From contig CAWDJF010000006.1 in assembly GCA_963802575.1 (NCBI GenBank), positions 62,001 through 126,000 on the forward strand: a stretch of 64,000 nt of DNA. Direction: 5' to 3'. Under the pieces are notes generated by a model. That model worked only from the letters and a program-made list of their open reading frames with translations. It was not told the DNA's origin and did not search any database. Shown here in pieces: positions 26,619 through 35,960 of the stretch (position 1 is the stretch's first letter; every line of letters starts with the position of its first letter). Both the position numbers and the translations under genes were made by a program. The stretch comes from DATFTE01 sp963802575. Lineage in GTDB: Bacteria > Acidobacteriota > Terriglobia > Terriglobales > Acidobacteriaceae.

Positions 26619-27905
26619 TCAACTCACTGCGCGCGTTCTTCGCGCAGTGCGGCGCTTTCCGTTGTCCTTTCCTGCAGACCCGCCCACGATCTCCAGAGAA
26701 GACTCGATCAGACGCACGGGTTCTCGACTGGTGTTAGCTCCATACTGGTTAGAGGGCTGCCGCCAGTTTATCCGCGGCAGCATCACCCCTGCATCGATAC
26801 GGTCGCGATATTTCAACGCCACATTCATCAGCGAGTCCAACAGAGAGTCGGAAAGTAAATGCGGCTTCAAACCGAGTTCGATCAGCTTCGAGTGTTTTGC
26901 ATTGTAATAGTGCTCCTCTGCCTCCACTCGCGGATCGGAGAGGTGATCGACTTCAACCGACAGACCGAGCTTTTTCCCAGCGGCCTGGACCATTTGTGCC
27001 AAGTCTAAAACCGAAAATTGTTCGGTGAACTGGTTGAACACCCGGCACTCACCTTGCGCCGCCGGATTCGAACACGCAATCTCGACGCATCGCACGGTGT
27101 CGCGAATATCCAGAAAACCGCGGGTTTGGCCGCCTTTGCCGTACACCGTGAGTGGGTGTCCAATGGCGGCCTGAACGCAGAAGCGATTGAGCACGGTGCC
27201 GAAGACCTCGTCGTAGTCGAAGCGATTGATGAGAGCTTCACCCATGGCCACCTCATCGGTCATGGTTCCATAGACGACGCCCTGGTTGAGGTCGGTGGCG
27301 CGCAGTCCCCACGCCTTACAGGCGAACATGATGTTGTGACTGTCGTGCACCTTCGAAAGATGGTAAAAAGATCCGGCCTGCTTGGGGTACGGCACGGTGT
27401 CTTTTCGCCCATTGTGCACTATGGTGATGTAGCCCTCTTCAATATCGATATTCGGGGTGCCATATTCACCCATGGTACCGAGCTTGATGAGGTGACAATC
27501 GGGCCGGAACTCACGAAGCGCGAATAATAAATTGAGCGTCCCTACGACATTGTTCACCTGTGTGAAAACCGCGTGTTTGCGGTCAATCATGGAATAAGGA
27601 GCAGCACGCTGCTCGGCAAAATGGACCACTGCCTCCGGTTCGAAAGCCTTGATGACCGAGGAGAGAAAGTCGTAGTCGGTCACATCGCCGACAAAGAGCT
27701 CGATGGTATTCCCAGTGAGCTCTTGCCAAGCCTTCAGACGATCTGCGAGCGGAAGGATCGGCGTCAGGGTTTGCACGCCAAGTTCGTGGTCCCATTGACG
27801 GCGCAAAAAATTGTCGACGATTGCGACCGAATGCCCTTTCTTCGACAGATATAAAGCCGTTGCCCAACCACAGTAGCCGTCGCCCCCAAGCACGACAGTC
27901 CTCAT
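26619..27905 (-). CDS. sqdB: UDP-sulfoquinovose synthase-like NAD-dependent epimerase
   Basis: 428 aa from the ATG at 27905, preceded by GGAGGAGG at ideal spacing; the frame continues to 28094 without a better start. It is an SDR-extended protein with the Rossmann motif GGDGYCGWATA and SQD1-specific features: VDNFLRRQWDHELG, FAEQRAAPYSM, KLGTMGEYGTPNIDIEEGY, the active-site YHLSK and RGFLDIRDTVRC. SQD1/SqdB converts UDP-glucose and sulfite to UDP-sulfoquinovose for sulfolipid (SQDG) synthesis. The close match suggests this reaction, but I see no sqdX/sqdD-type transferase next to it. The last about 40 residues are a basic extension. It is convergent with the HpnI-like gene. Confidence 0.85.
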   Translation of the reverse strand: MRTVVLGGDGYCGWATALYLSKKGHSVAIVDNFLRRQWDHELGVQTLTPILPLADRLKAWQELTGNTIELFVGDVTDYDFLSSVIKAFEPEAVVHFAEQRAAPYSMIDRKHAVFTQVNNVVGTLNLLFALREFRPDCHLIKLGTMGEYGTPNIDIEEGYITIVHNGRKDTVPYPKQAGSFYHLSKVHDSHNIMFACKAWGLRATDLNQGVVYGTMTDEVAMGEALINRFDYDEVFGTVLNRFCVQAAIGHPLTVYGKGGQTRGFLDIRDTVRCVEIACSNPAAQGECRVFNQFTEQFSVLDLAQMVQAAGKKLGLSVEVDHLSDPRVEAEEHYYNAKHSKLIELGLKPHLLSDSLLDSLMNVALKYRDRIDAGVMLPRINWRQPSNQYGANTSREPVRLIESSLEIVGGSAGKDNGKRRTARRTRAVS

Positions 27906-28047
27906 TTGACCTCCTCCATGAACAACCGTTGAATCCTGAATATCAAACATCCGTCGTCCGCTTTCGAGCCGACTCGCGCGAATGACAACCAATTGAACAG
28001 TTATCGGGACCGCGCTCTTCAATCTACTGTCAAAACTAACAAATGTT

Positions 28048-29908
28048 TCAAAATGCGATGGGCGTCTTTGGGGGATCCCCCCGACGACTATCAATCGGAT
28101 AGTTCGTGAGTACGACCTTTCCGCCGCTCGCCGCGACCAGGTTCAGGTGCGCCGCGCCCACCATCGACTGCAGTTGGGGAACCACACTCTGGGTCGCCAC
28201 GATGTACGAGCGCCCCGGCTTAAGCCAGAGATCTTTGAATTGCGAATCGTCGATAAACACATCGGGTACGCCGGGGGCGTAGGCCCCATATTCCAGATTG
28301 TTGAAGCGGCCGTTGCGAAGTAGAGCGGTACGGTTAGTATAGAAAAAAATGGAAGAAAATGTGTAGTAATGATGGTCCACAATCAGCGTCCCGTCCGGCG
28401 ATTTCAGAATTGCCTCCGCCAGTGGCCGCGAGGACAAATATGGATCGAAAACGGCCATGGCAAGGCGGGCCGCATGGAAGAAAAGTACCATCATCAACGC
28501 GGTGGCCAGAAATGCTCTTTGGTCAGCGAATCTCCAGGTCGCCAATGCGCCCAGGCAAAAGGCGATCGCAGCCACCAGCAAGGGCGCCCGAAGATAGGCG
28601 AACGATGCCAGCGTGAGATCCTGCATGTGCCCCAATGAGAGCTTATAGGCGCCGGGATGTTGGACCAGGGCTTGCGCAATGTCTCCCGGCGCGGGCAGGT
28701 TGCGGCTGAGAAAAAACAAGGTTAGGGTCACCAGTCCCGCACACGCCGCGACTACTGAAAGTACGCGTGTTCCGCGCCGTATCCATTCGCCCCCTGCTGC
28801 CATAGCTGAACCTAACAGGAGGGCAAGGGCCGGATAGCAAGGCATCGAGTAGTATTCCTGCGTGGTAGAGAAGGTGAAGAATACCAACGTGAAGCCCGCC
28901 CAACAGAGCGCCAGAAGCCGCGCCCGTCCAGCGCGATCAACCGGCTTGAAAGAGAGCTTAACGACGGATGGAAGATACACGCTCCAGGGAAACAGCCACA
29001 CCAAATGCAGCGACCAGAAATAAAGGCGCGGCACGGTGCTGTAATCCCGCGGATAGCGCAAATTCAGAAAACGCAGCAATTGCTCGTTAATGAAGAAAAA
29101 CCAGAAAAAACCGTGATACTGCCCAGGGCCGCTGTGCAGGGTCCAAGCGAAGTAAGGTGGATTGCGCAAGCGTGGCCAGAATGTGCCAGGGCGCGGCAAT
29201 GAGCGCGACGGTGAGGAAGCCACTGAAAGGACGCAATCGCCGCCACGAGGCCGCAGAAAAGAGTTGGTGAGTGAGCCCAAGATAGATTAGGCCGGCCGCT
29301 AGCGGAAATAAGACTCCAATCAAACTCTTCAGCAGGAGACCCAGTCCCAGATTCGCGGCTAGCACGAAAGCCCAAAAGCGCGGATGAGGTTCCTCCTCGT
29401 CCAGAGCCCGAAGAAACGCCCACATGGCCAAGGCGACTGTGAATGTCAGCATGACATCCGGAATCAGAACCCGAGTGAATAGAAACAGCCCGATGCATGT
29501 GGCCATGCACAGCCCAGCATAGAATCCTGCCCGCTTGCCGAAAGCCCAAGCCCCGATGGCCGCGGTCAAGCAGCAGAGCGCAATCGCCGACAAAGCGATG
29601 GGAATGCGTGCCACCCAGTCGTGCGAGCCGAAGAGCTTGTAGCTAACCGCCATGGCCCAGTACACCAGCGGTGCTTTCTCCAAATACACTACGCCATCCA
29701 GTCGTGCGGTCACCCAGTCTCCGGACGTAAGCATGTTCCGCGCGATCTGTGCCTGCACCGCGTCCACGTCGTCCATGAGAGATGGGGGAGATACGATGCA
29801 ACCCAGGTAAATGGCCCCCGCGACCAGCAGAACGCCTAGGTATAGGTACCGGTCTTTTCCGGCACCCAGGCGCTCGTCGATCGGGAAGCCTCTGCCTGAA
29901 TTCCCCAT
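28048..29908 (-). CDS. ArnT-like (GT39/GT83) glycosyltransferase, frameshifted
   Basis: Two overlapping frames encode one polytopic transferase. The N-terminal part reads from about 29908 (MGNSGRGF) and contains SLMDDVDAVQAQIARNML with the catalytic-type acidic pair, VYLEKAPLVYWAMAVSYKLFG and APWHILATL. The C-terminal part ends at 28048 and starts with RNPPYFAWTLHSGPGQ and GFFWFFFINEQLLRFLN, exactly what should follow. The break is a single extra base in CTTG (CAAG at 29167-29170 on the plus strand) where CTG would restore one frame. The repaired protein would be about 620 aa. ArnT-type enzymes transfer a sugar from an undecaprenyl-phosphate carrier to lipid A or another lipid. The start overlaps the end of the upstream asnB by 73 nt. 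Confidence 0.75.
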
Positions 29909-31761
29909 TTTTTCATCCACAGAAACAGCACCATCAGGCCCCATAGGTGATATCCAATATTGACTCGTTTCTCTAAGTGATCTCGAATCTGCGCCTCGAT
30001 GACATCTCGCCTGAAAAATTGCGCGTAATCGGACGCACCCCCCGTCAGGACATCCAACATCAACGAGCGCAGACAACCGCGAAGCCAGTCATGCGCCGGA
30101 ATGTCAAATCCGATCTTCTTCCGTTGAAGGACCGAAGCCGGCAGCTTACCCCGCATCAATTCCTTCAAGAGAATTTTCTGTCGCGAACCACGAATCTTAA
30201 GAGATGCGGGCAGCGAGGCGGCGAATTCGACAATGCGGTGGTCCATGAATGGTGGTCGCACCTCTAGCGAATGCGCCATGCTCATACGGTCCGCTTTGTT
30301 CAGAATGTCGTCGGGAAGAAAATACCTCTGATCGAACCACAGGTACGGCACCAGGTCATCGGTTACCGCAGACCGATCACGCAGTGCACCTAGAACGCCG
30401 TCGAGAGCGGGTGGGAGCGCCACGCGCAACATAGACGCTTTTTGAGCTTCGGAGAAGGTTCCGTTCCAATAGACATGGGCTCGGTCCGGAGCCATCAGAG
30501 AGCCCTCGACAAATCGCTTCAGACGATACTCGAGGCTGATCTTCTCGTCAGACGCTGGCCAGTAGCGCAGTAGGTTGGATACACCTTGAAGAGTCCCTCT
30601 CGGCAATCGCCGGGCTAGAGCAGCAAACTGGTTCGCTCGATACGTGACATAACCGCCAAAAAGTTCGTCCGCCCCTTCGCCGCTCAGGCTAACGGTGGTT
30701 TTGGTCTTACTCAGCTTGGAAAGGAACCAGACGGGCAGCGCCCCTGCGTCTGCAGAGGGTTCATCCGAGTAGTAGGCGAACTGCTCGATCGCACCTCTCA
30801 GATCTACCTCCGGATTCAGATCCAGTTCGTAGTGTTCAGTTTGGTATCTCTGCGCGACCTCGCGAATATATGTAGTTTCGTCGAAACTCCGCCCTTGGAA
30901 TGATATCGAGAAGGTTTTGAGCGGTACGCGGGATTCGGTCGCCGCGTAGTGCAAAATCGTAGAGGAATCGATGCCTCCACTCAGCCACATACCCAGCGGT
31001 ACGTCAGAAATCAAGTGCTCGCGGATCGATTGCTTTAGAAGATCATCCAATTTTTCAAGGGCAGATTCCAGCGTCCAATCGTGGGCAATCCCGAAGGGCA
31101 AGCGCCAATAAGAACCGGAGGAAAGTCTGCCATCCTGCCACTGCAGCCAGCGCCCTGGAGGAAGCTTTTCGATGCCCTCCACCAGAGTCCAGGGACAGGG
31201 CACATAGTTCAGCGAAAGAAAGCAATCGAGGCCGTCCAAACTCAGTCGACGCTCAATCTCCGGATGGACCAGAATGGCCTTTAATTCGGAGCCAAAGAAC
31301 AGTTCGTCGCCTCGCCGCGCAAAATAAAGCGGCTTGATCCCCATGCGGTCACGCGCCAGCACCAGACGCTTCGTCGATTGGGTCCACAGCGCGACAGCGA
31401 ACATGCCTCGCAACCGCGTCAAACAATCCACATCCCATTCGAGGAATGCTCGCAGAACAGTTTCCGTGTCGCAGTGCGAATGAAAGCGGTGGCCCAGTCC
31501 TTCCAGTTCCACTCGCAATTCCTGGTGGTTGTAGATCTCGCCGTTGAATACGATGGCTACGTCGCCATCGTCCGACAGAAGAGGTTGGTCGCCGGCACTG
31601 AGGTCGATAATCTTGAGCCGCGTTGCACCCATCGAGCAAACGCTCGACTGGAACACACCTTGTTGGTCTGGCCCGCGGTGAAGCAGCGTAGCGGTGGCGT
31701 TCCGGATGCGATTGGGATCAGGTACCCAACGCTTGTGGGTGAAGCCGACGATGCCACACAC
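29836..31761 (-). CDS. asnB: Asparagine synthetase (glutamine-hydrolysing) family amidotransferase
   Basis: 641 aa. The N-terminal class II glutaminase domain begins MCGIVGF (nucleophile Cys2), with LLHRGPDQQG and FNGEIYNHQELR. The C-terminal synthetase domain has the ATP pyrophosphatase P-loop SGGIDSS at 261-267 and SLSGEGADELFGGY further on. The length and sequence resemble AsnB subtypes encoded in exopolysaccharide and PEP-CTERM clusters, as much as housekeeping asparagine synthetase. The position directly upstream of, and overlapping, an ArnT-like transferase favours a role in amidating or modifying an envelope glycan, but plain asparagine synthesis cannot be excluded. Confidence 0.9.
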   Translation of the reverse strand: MCGIVGFTHKRWVPDPNRIRNATATLLHRGPDQQGVFQSSVCSMGATRLKIIDLSAGDQPLLSDDGDVAIVFNGEIYNHQELRVELEGLGHRFHSHCDTETVLRAFLEWDVDCLTRLRGMFAVALWTQSTKRLVLARDRMGIKPLYFARRGDELFFGSELKAILVHPEIERRLSLDGLDCFLSLNYVPCPWTLVEGIEKLPPGRWLQWQDGRLSSGSYWRLPFGIAHDWTLESALEKLDDLLKQSIREHLISDVPLGMWLSGGIDSSTILHYAATESRVPLKTFSISFQGRSFDETTYIREVAQRYQTEHYELDLNPEVDLRGAIEQFAYYSDEPSADAGALPVWFLSKLSKTKTTVSLSGEGADELFGGYVTYRANQFAALARRLPRGTLQGVSNLLRYWPASDEKISLEYRLKRFVEGSLMAPDRAHVYWNGTFSEAQKASMLRVALPPALDGVLGALRDRSAVTDDLVPYLWFDQRYFLPDDILNKADRMSMAHSLEVRPPFMDHRIVEFAASLPASLKIRGSRQKILLKELMRGKLPASVLQRKKIGFDIPAHDWLRGCLRSLMLDVLTGGASDYAQFFRRDVIEAQIRDHLEKRVNIGYHLWGLMVLFLWMKKWGIQAEASRSTSAWVPEKTGTYT

Positions 31762-31916
31762 GTGTCTGTACCTCTTCTCCCGTATATCTCAAAGCGTCAT
31801 GCTATATACGCTCTTATGGGCGATGCAACATCAAAACATCGTGGCCATTGCCCTATTGAGAAACCAGTGATTGGCACGGCTGAAGCCGCGCCCTACCAAA
31901 ACGTAGCCATCGTAAA

Positions 31917-32291
31917 TCACCGCCGACCCACGATCACCAGGGCGACGCCGATGCAAACCAGAAGCACGCCCGCCCACCTTCTCGGCGTGACCTGTTCGCC
32001 GAGAAAGAATTTTCCACCCAATGCGCCGGCACCGTAGCTCAGAGCTGTAACCGGAACCACCAAACTGACGTTTTCCATCGATAGCACCGCGAGGAGAGCG
32101 AAGAAAGCGGTCCCCATGAGGGTCAGCCCGGCCCACATCCACGGAACCCGTAACGCTCTAGTCATAACTCCGAGCAGCGCAGCGGGGCGAAAGTCTTTCA
32201 CCTCGCCTACCGTCTTCATGGCGCGCGTGACGCATAGCTCGCCTCCCGTCCCGGCGCCAACAACCAAAAGATATAAAACAAACTCGCGCAT
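31917..32291 (-). CDS. Small EamA/EmrE-like 4-TM protein (ArnF-like partner)
   Basis: 124 aa with four predicted transmembrane helices. The second half (MWAGLTLMGTAFFALLAVLSMENVSLVVPVTALSYGAGALGGKFFLGEQVTPRRWAGVLLVCIGVALVIVG) is the EamA/DMT half-domain signature. It starts directly after the stop of the next 4-TM gene (TAA then ATG), so the two are translated together and probably form an antiparallel heterodimer like ArnE/ArnF or EbrA/EbrB. With an ArnT-like transferase two genes away, flipping of a lipid-linked sugar is an attractive inference. Confidence 0.78.
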   Translation of the reverse strand: MREFVLYLLVVGAGTGGELCVTRAMKTVGEVKDFRPAALLGVMTRALRVPWMWAGLTLMGTAFFALLAVLSMENVSLVVPVTALSYGAGALGGKFFLGEQVTPRRWAGVLLVCIGVALVIVGRR

Positions 32292-32708
32292 TTAGCCTGG
32301 CTCCGTGGTACGGGGAGGTGTGTGTCCAACCACCAGGACGCCGAGACAAATCAATAGCACTCCCGTCCAACGTATCGGCGTGATCTCCTCGCGCAGCATG
32401 AAGTGAGCCAAAAGGGCAACCATGCCATAGGCCACCGAAGAAGCTGGCTGCACGTAGCTGTAATCCGCCCACGAGAGCACCAGCATGTAAGCGACAAAAA
32501 AGGTAATGAGAGATCCGATGCCCAGCCAAATCGAGCCCGAAGTGAGGACGCGGGAAAGAAGGTCAATCGCATCCGCTGGTGTGATAATGCTAGCCGCGCC
32601 GATCGCCTTCATCCCCTTGCCTAGAAGCACATTGCCAAGTGGGCCAAAGATTACCATCAAAGAGATCAACAGGTAGGTTTTGAAGTGCAGACCGGAAGAA
32701 GACTTCAT
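32292..32708 (-). CDS. Small EamA/EmrE-like 4-TM protein (ArnE-like partner)
   Basis: 138 aa with four transmembrane helices and a DMT half-domain (LITFFVAYMLVLSWADYSYVQPASSVAYGMVALLAHFMLREEITPIRWTGVLLICLGVLVVG). Its last codon abuts the ATG of the following 124-aa homologue. The two share the motif GVLL-x-C-x-GV, indicating duplication of one gene. It is probably an inner-membrane heterodimeric transporter; the substrate is unknown. Confidence 0.78.
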   Translation of the reverse strand: MKSSSGLHFKTYLLISLMVIFGPLGNVLLGKGMKAIGAASIITPADAIDLLSRVLTSGSIWLGIGSLITFFVAYMLVLSWADYSYVQPASSVAYGMVALLAHFMLREEITPIRWTGVLLICLGVLVVGHTPPRTTEPG

Positions 32709-32813
32709 GCGTGAAAGGCACCTTCCGAAATACGCATCATAAAATTCATGTTACTCGATTTTCCCGGTACGCCCAAGTTCTCGAAGAGGGCCTAGTTCGA
32801 AGTGAAACCACAC

Positions 32814-34100
32814 TCACTCGTATCGCAGACTCTCCACTGGGTCCATCTTGGCGGCGCGCGAGGCTGGCACCGTTCCGAACAGAATGCCTACCAATGCGGA
32901 AAAGAAGATGGCCAGAATCGCCGAGAGTCCTGATATGGGGACGCGGTAATCGGTAAAATAGCGTAGCGAGAATGGCAACGCCAATCCGACTACGACCCCG
33001 ACTATTCCGCCCATCAGAGAAATCAGAACTGCCTCCGACAGGAACTGAAACCGAATCTCTGCGTTGGTCGCACCCACCGCTTTACGAATTCCGATTTCGT
33101 GAATTCGGGACGTGACTGTCACCAGCATGATGTTCATGATGCCGATACCGCCTACCAGAAGCGTCACTGCCGCAATCAGAAGCAACACCAGGGTTAGAGC
33201 ATTCGCGGTGCGGTCGGCCACGCTGAGCAACGCGGTGAGATTCTGAACCGTATAGTTCGATTCTGGCCGATGGCGGGATCGTATCACTTCACGGACTTGT
33301 TCTGTTACGGAAACCACCATCGAGGGATCGGCCGCCGAGAAGTAGAGCTGCTGGACGTATTGCGTGTTGTTAAAATATCGACTCACACTGAACGGAATCA
33401 CCATCGAGTTGTCGGTGACTTCCGACTGCCCGAATGTATCCACTCGCTCCCGGAACGTACCGATAATGGTAAAAGGAAGTCCGCTTAACTTGACGACTTT
33501 CCCCACGGCCTCTTCTACCGATCCATAGAGTTGTTCTGCCATTGTCTGCTGGATCACGCCGACTTTGTTGCGTGCCTGTTCGTCCTGTTGGTCCATGAAT
33601 CTTCCCGAAACAATTACCAAATTTCGCACGACCCGGTATTCGGGCAGAACCCCAAGTACGCGAACAACCCGCTCCTTGCCATACCCGACGGGAATCCGAT
33701 AGTCGAGGGGAACGACCGGAGAAGCAGCCACGACCCCGGATACGCGTTCCAGCACGGCATGCATGTCATCAATCGTCAGACGATCGGGCGTAGTGTCCTC
33801 GCCTCCACCCTGATACTCAACATCGATCATGTTGGCGCCGATCGATTGAATCTGGTTTAAGACGTATTGCTTGCCGGTCATACCGATTGTGACCACCAGG
33901 ATGAGGGAAGCGGTGCCAATGACCATTCCCAACGCGGTGAGAGAAAAACGCACCTTGTTGCTGCAGAAGGTGTCATAGGCGAAGCTGAAAATTTCCCCAA
34001 AAACCAGTTTGGGAGGACGCCTTTTCGTCTCCGCAGTAGTGGCCATACTGCTGTAGATGCTACGCGGCATCGAGAAGAGGTGCAATTGCAACCGAGCCAT
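32814..34100 (-). CDS. MacB/FtsX-type ABC transporter permease, no ATPase domain
   Basis: About 410-428 aa. One N-terminal helix (KVRFSLTALGMVIGTASLILVVTIGM) is followed by the MacB periplasmic core domain (GKQYVLNQIQSIGANMIDVEYQGGG to EQVREVIRSRH). A C-terminal FtsX domain has three helices and the conserved GGIGIMNIMLVTVTSRIHEIGIRKAVGATNAEI. It belongs to the family exporting lipoproteins, peptides or macrolides, working with a separate ATPase and a periplasmic adaptor, neither of which is adjacent. Three in-frame Met codons (34100, 34070, 34046) lie near the start and none has a clear ribosome site. MATTAETKRR at 34046 would best fit homologues. Confidence 0.85.
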   Translation of the reverse strand: MARLQLHLFSMPRSIYSSMATTAETKRRPPKLVFGEIFSFAYDTFCSNKVRFSLTALGMVIGTASLILVVTIGMTGKQYVLNQIQSIGANMIDVEYQGGGEDTTPDRLTIDDMHAVLERVSGVVAASPVVPLDYRIPVGYGKERVVRVLGVLPEYRVVRNLVIVSGRFMDQQDEQARNKVGVIQQTMAEQLYGSVEEAVGKVVKLSGLPFTIIGTFRERVDTFGQSEVTDNSMVIPFSVSRYFNNTQYVQQLYFSAADPSMVVSVTEQVREVIRSRHRPESNYTVQNLTALLSVADRTANALTLVLLLIAAVTLLVGGIGIMNIMLVTVTSRIHEIGIRKAVGATNAEIRFQFLSEAVLISLMGGIVGVVVGLALPFSLRYFTDYRVPISGLSAILAIFFSALVGILFGTVPASRAAKMDPVESLRYE

Positions 34101-34214
34101 GCGCGGAAGAGCCAGAAGAAGTCGTTCAGTCAGGAGGATCGGAACAACGCCACGTCTGATTTTGGCCTAGTATAAGCCGATGCACTCGGCTAGCAGTCGA
34201 GAAACGTTTCCTGA

Positions 34215-35894
34215 ATGGAGAGATACCATGCGGATCCCAGGAAACTATGCTCCAACACTCGCTTGAGGACCAACCTAATGTTCTGGCTGTCAGCAAGAGG
34301 CAAGACCGCGCTGCTGTTCCCGGATTGCACGTTGAATCTTTATGCTCCCCCGGCGCAACCCAGTCGAATAGCGGTGAAGCAGGCGCGATCTGGGGAGTGG
34401 CTAAGGCAACGCGAAATCGGAGCCCCGCGCATTACAAAAAGAAGATTCCGATTGAAGGGTAAGGACCTCCTTTTTTTAGTTCTGTTGACGTTGGGAGCCT
34501 TATTTGTACATGGGTACCACCCCTGGGCCGAAGACTCCGCGATCTATCTTCCTGGGGTGGAAAAGGTCTTGAATCCGCGACTGTTTCCTTTCAATGCCCA
34601 GTTCTTTGAATCACACGGCCATCTGACACTTTTTCCTGACTTGATCGCCGCTTCCGTTCGCGTAAGCCATTTGCCCTTTCAGTACGCGTTGTTCTTCTGG
34701 CAATTGCTTTCCATTTTTCTGCTGCTGTTTGCCTGCTTGGAACTGGCCGGAAAGTGCTTCTCCCGCAGGACTGCGTGCTATGCAGGCACAGCTCTGGTTG
34801 CTGCACTTCTGACCCTGCCAGTCGCCGGGACTGCCCTCTACATCATGGATCAATACCTCAATCCACGAAATCTGGCGGCTTTCGCAGGCATCCTGGCCAT
34901 CGTGTATTTGCTCGATCGAAAGTATGTTACGACTGCATTGTTGCTTCTTTTCGGGACGGTCATTCATCCTCTGATGACCGTCTTCGCCATCTCCTTTTGT
35001 GTGCTGCTGTTCTGCGTAGAAAGGTACCAATCCCACCGGGTGATGGGCGCATCCCTGTTACCCCTGGGCTTTCTGGGTCTACCCTCGAATGCCTATCACC
35101 AGGCGGCCATAACTCACTCCTACCATTACCTGACGCTCTGGCACTGGTACGAATGGTTGGGCGTGGTTGGTCCAATCGTGATTCTTTGGTGGTTCAGCCG
35201 GATTGCTCGCTCCATGCAGAAGAAGGAACTGGAATTGATTACCCGGACGCTCGTGCTCTATCAGATCATCTTCGTGATCGCCGCCCTAATTGTCTCCGTT
35301 CCTGCCCGCTTCGAAAGCGTGGCGCGGTTGCAACCAATGCGCAGTCTTTACCTCGTCTATCTCCTGTTTGTTTTGCTTTCCGGCGCCCTGCTGCAAGAAT
35401 ACGTTTTGAAGAATCGTTGGTGGCGGTGGATAGCTTTGTTTTTGCCGTTGTGCACGGGAATGTTTTACGCACAAAGAGTCCTTTTTCCGGCTAGTGCCCA
35501 CATCGAATGGCCAGGTTCTGGGACCCGGAATTCGTGGGTGCAGGCTTTCGAATGGGTCCGGGACAACACCCCAGGCGACGCGATCTTTGCGCTCGACCCT
35601 TACTACATGCGAATCCCTGGGGAAGATGAGAACTCCTTCCGCGCTGTTGCCCAGCGGAGCATGCTGGCCGATCGCGTCTCGGACGCCGGCGCCGTCACTA
35701 TGTTTCCTCCCATGGCGGAAGAATGGCTTGCGCAAGTGGAGGCTCAAGACAACTGGCAAGGGTTTCAGGTTCAGGATTTTCGCAGGTTACATGTTCAGTA
35801 CGGGTTGGATTGGGTGGTGCTAACGCAACCCGGCGTCCCGAATCTGCAATGCCCCTATCAGAACCCGACGGTGAAGGTTTGCAGGGTCGATTGA
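34215..35894 (+). CDS. Polytopic membrane protein of unknown function
   Basis: 559 aa as the longest frame. The first about 80 residues are basic and unlike the rest, so the real start may be further in, for example a TTG at about 34453 just before LKGKDLLFLVLLTLGALFVHG. The body has about ten transmembrane helices and a characteristic first luminal loop (YHPWAEDSAIYLPGVEKVLNPRLFP with an adjacent FFESHG). This resembles integral-membrane glycosyltransferase-like (GT-C) or DUF6798-type proteins. The C-terminal soluble tail (WVRDNTPGDAIFALDPYYMRIPGEDENSF) is the kind found in GT-C proteins. I assign no substrate. It is divergent from the MacB-type permease. Confidence 0.7.
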   Translation: MERYHADPRKLCSNTRLRTNLMFWLSARGKTALLFPDCTLNLYAPPAQPSRIAVKQARSGEWLRQREIGAPRITKRRFRLKGKDLLFLVLLTLGALFVHGYHPWAEDSAIYLPGVEKVLNPRLFPFNAQFFESHGHLTLFPDLIAASVRVSHLPFQYALFFWQLLSIFLLLFACLELAGKCFSRRTACYAGTALVAALLTLPVAGTALYIMDQYLNPRNLAAFAGILAIVYLLDRKYVTTALLLLFGTVIHPLMTVFAISFCVLLFCVERYQSHRVMGASLLPLGFLGLPSNAYHQAAITHSYHYLTLWHWYEWLGVVGPIVILWWFSRIARSMQKKELELITRTLVLYQIIFVIAALIVSVPARFESVARLQPMRSLYLVYLLFVLLSGALLQEYVLKNRWWRWIALFLPLCTGMFYAQRVLFPASAHIEWPGSGTRNSWVQAFEWVRDNTPGDAIFALDPYYMRIPGEDENSFRAVAQRSMLADRVSDAGAVTMFPPMAEEWLAQVEAQDNWQGFQVQDFRRLHVQYGLDWVVLTQPGVPNLQCPYQNPTVKVCRVD

Positions 35895-35960
35895 CACCCC
35901 GGTAGATGTGCCGAACAGCGAGGGCCTATCTTCGGCACGCGCGGTGCGCATCCCGAGCCT

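Noticed and set aside
28048..29908. Reading the ArnT-like pieces as two separate subunit genes
   Set aside because: The frames join exactly within a conserved segment (ATL then RNPPYF) when one base is removed; a split-gene design would not break inside a conserved motif.
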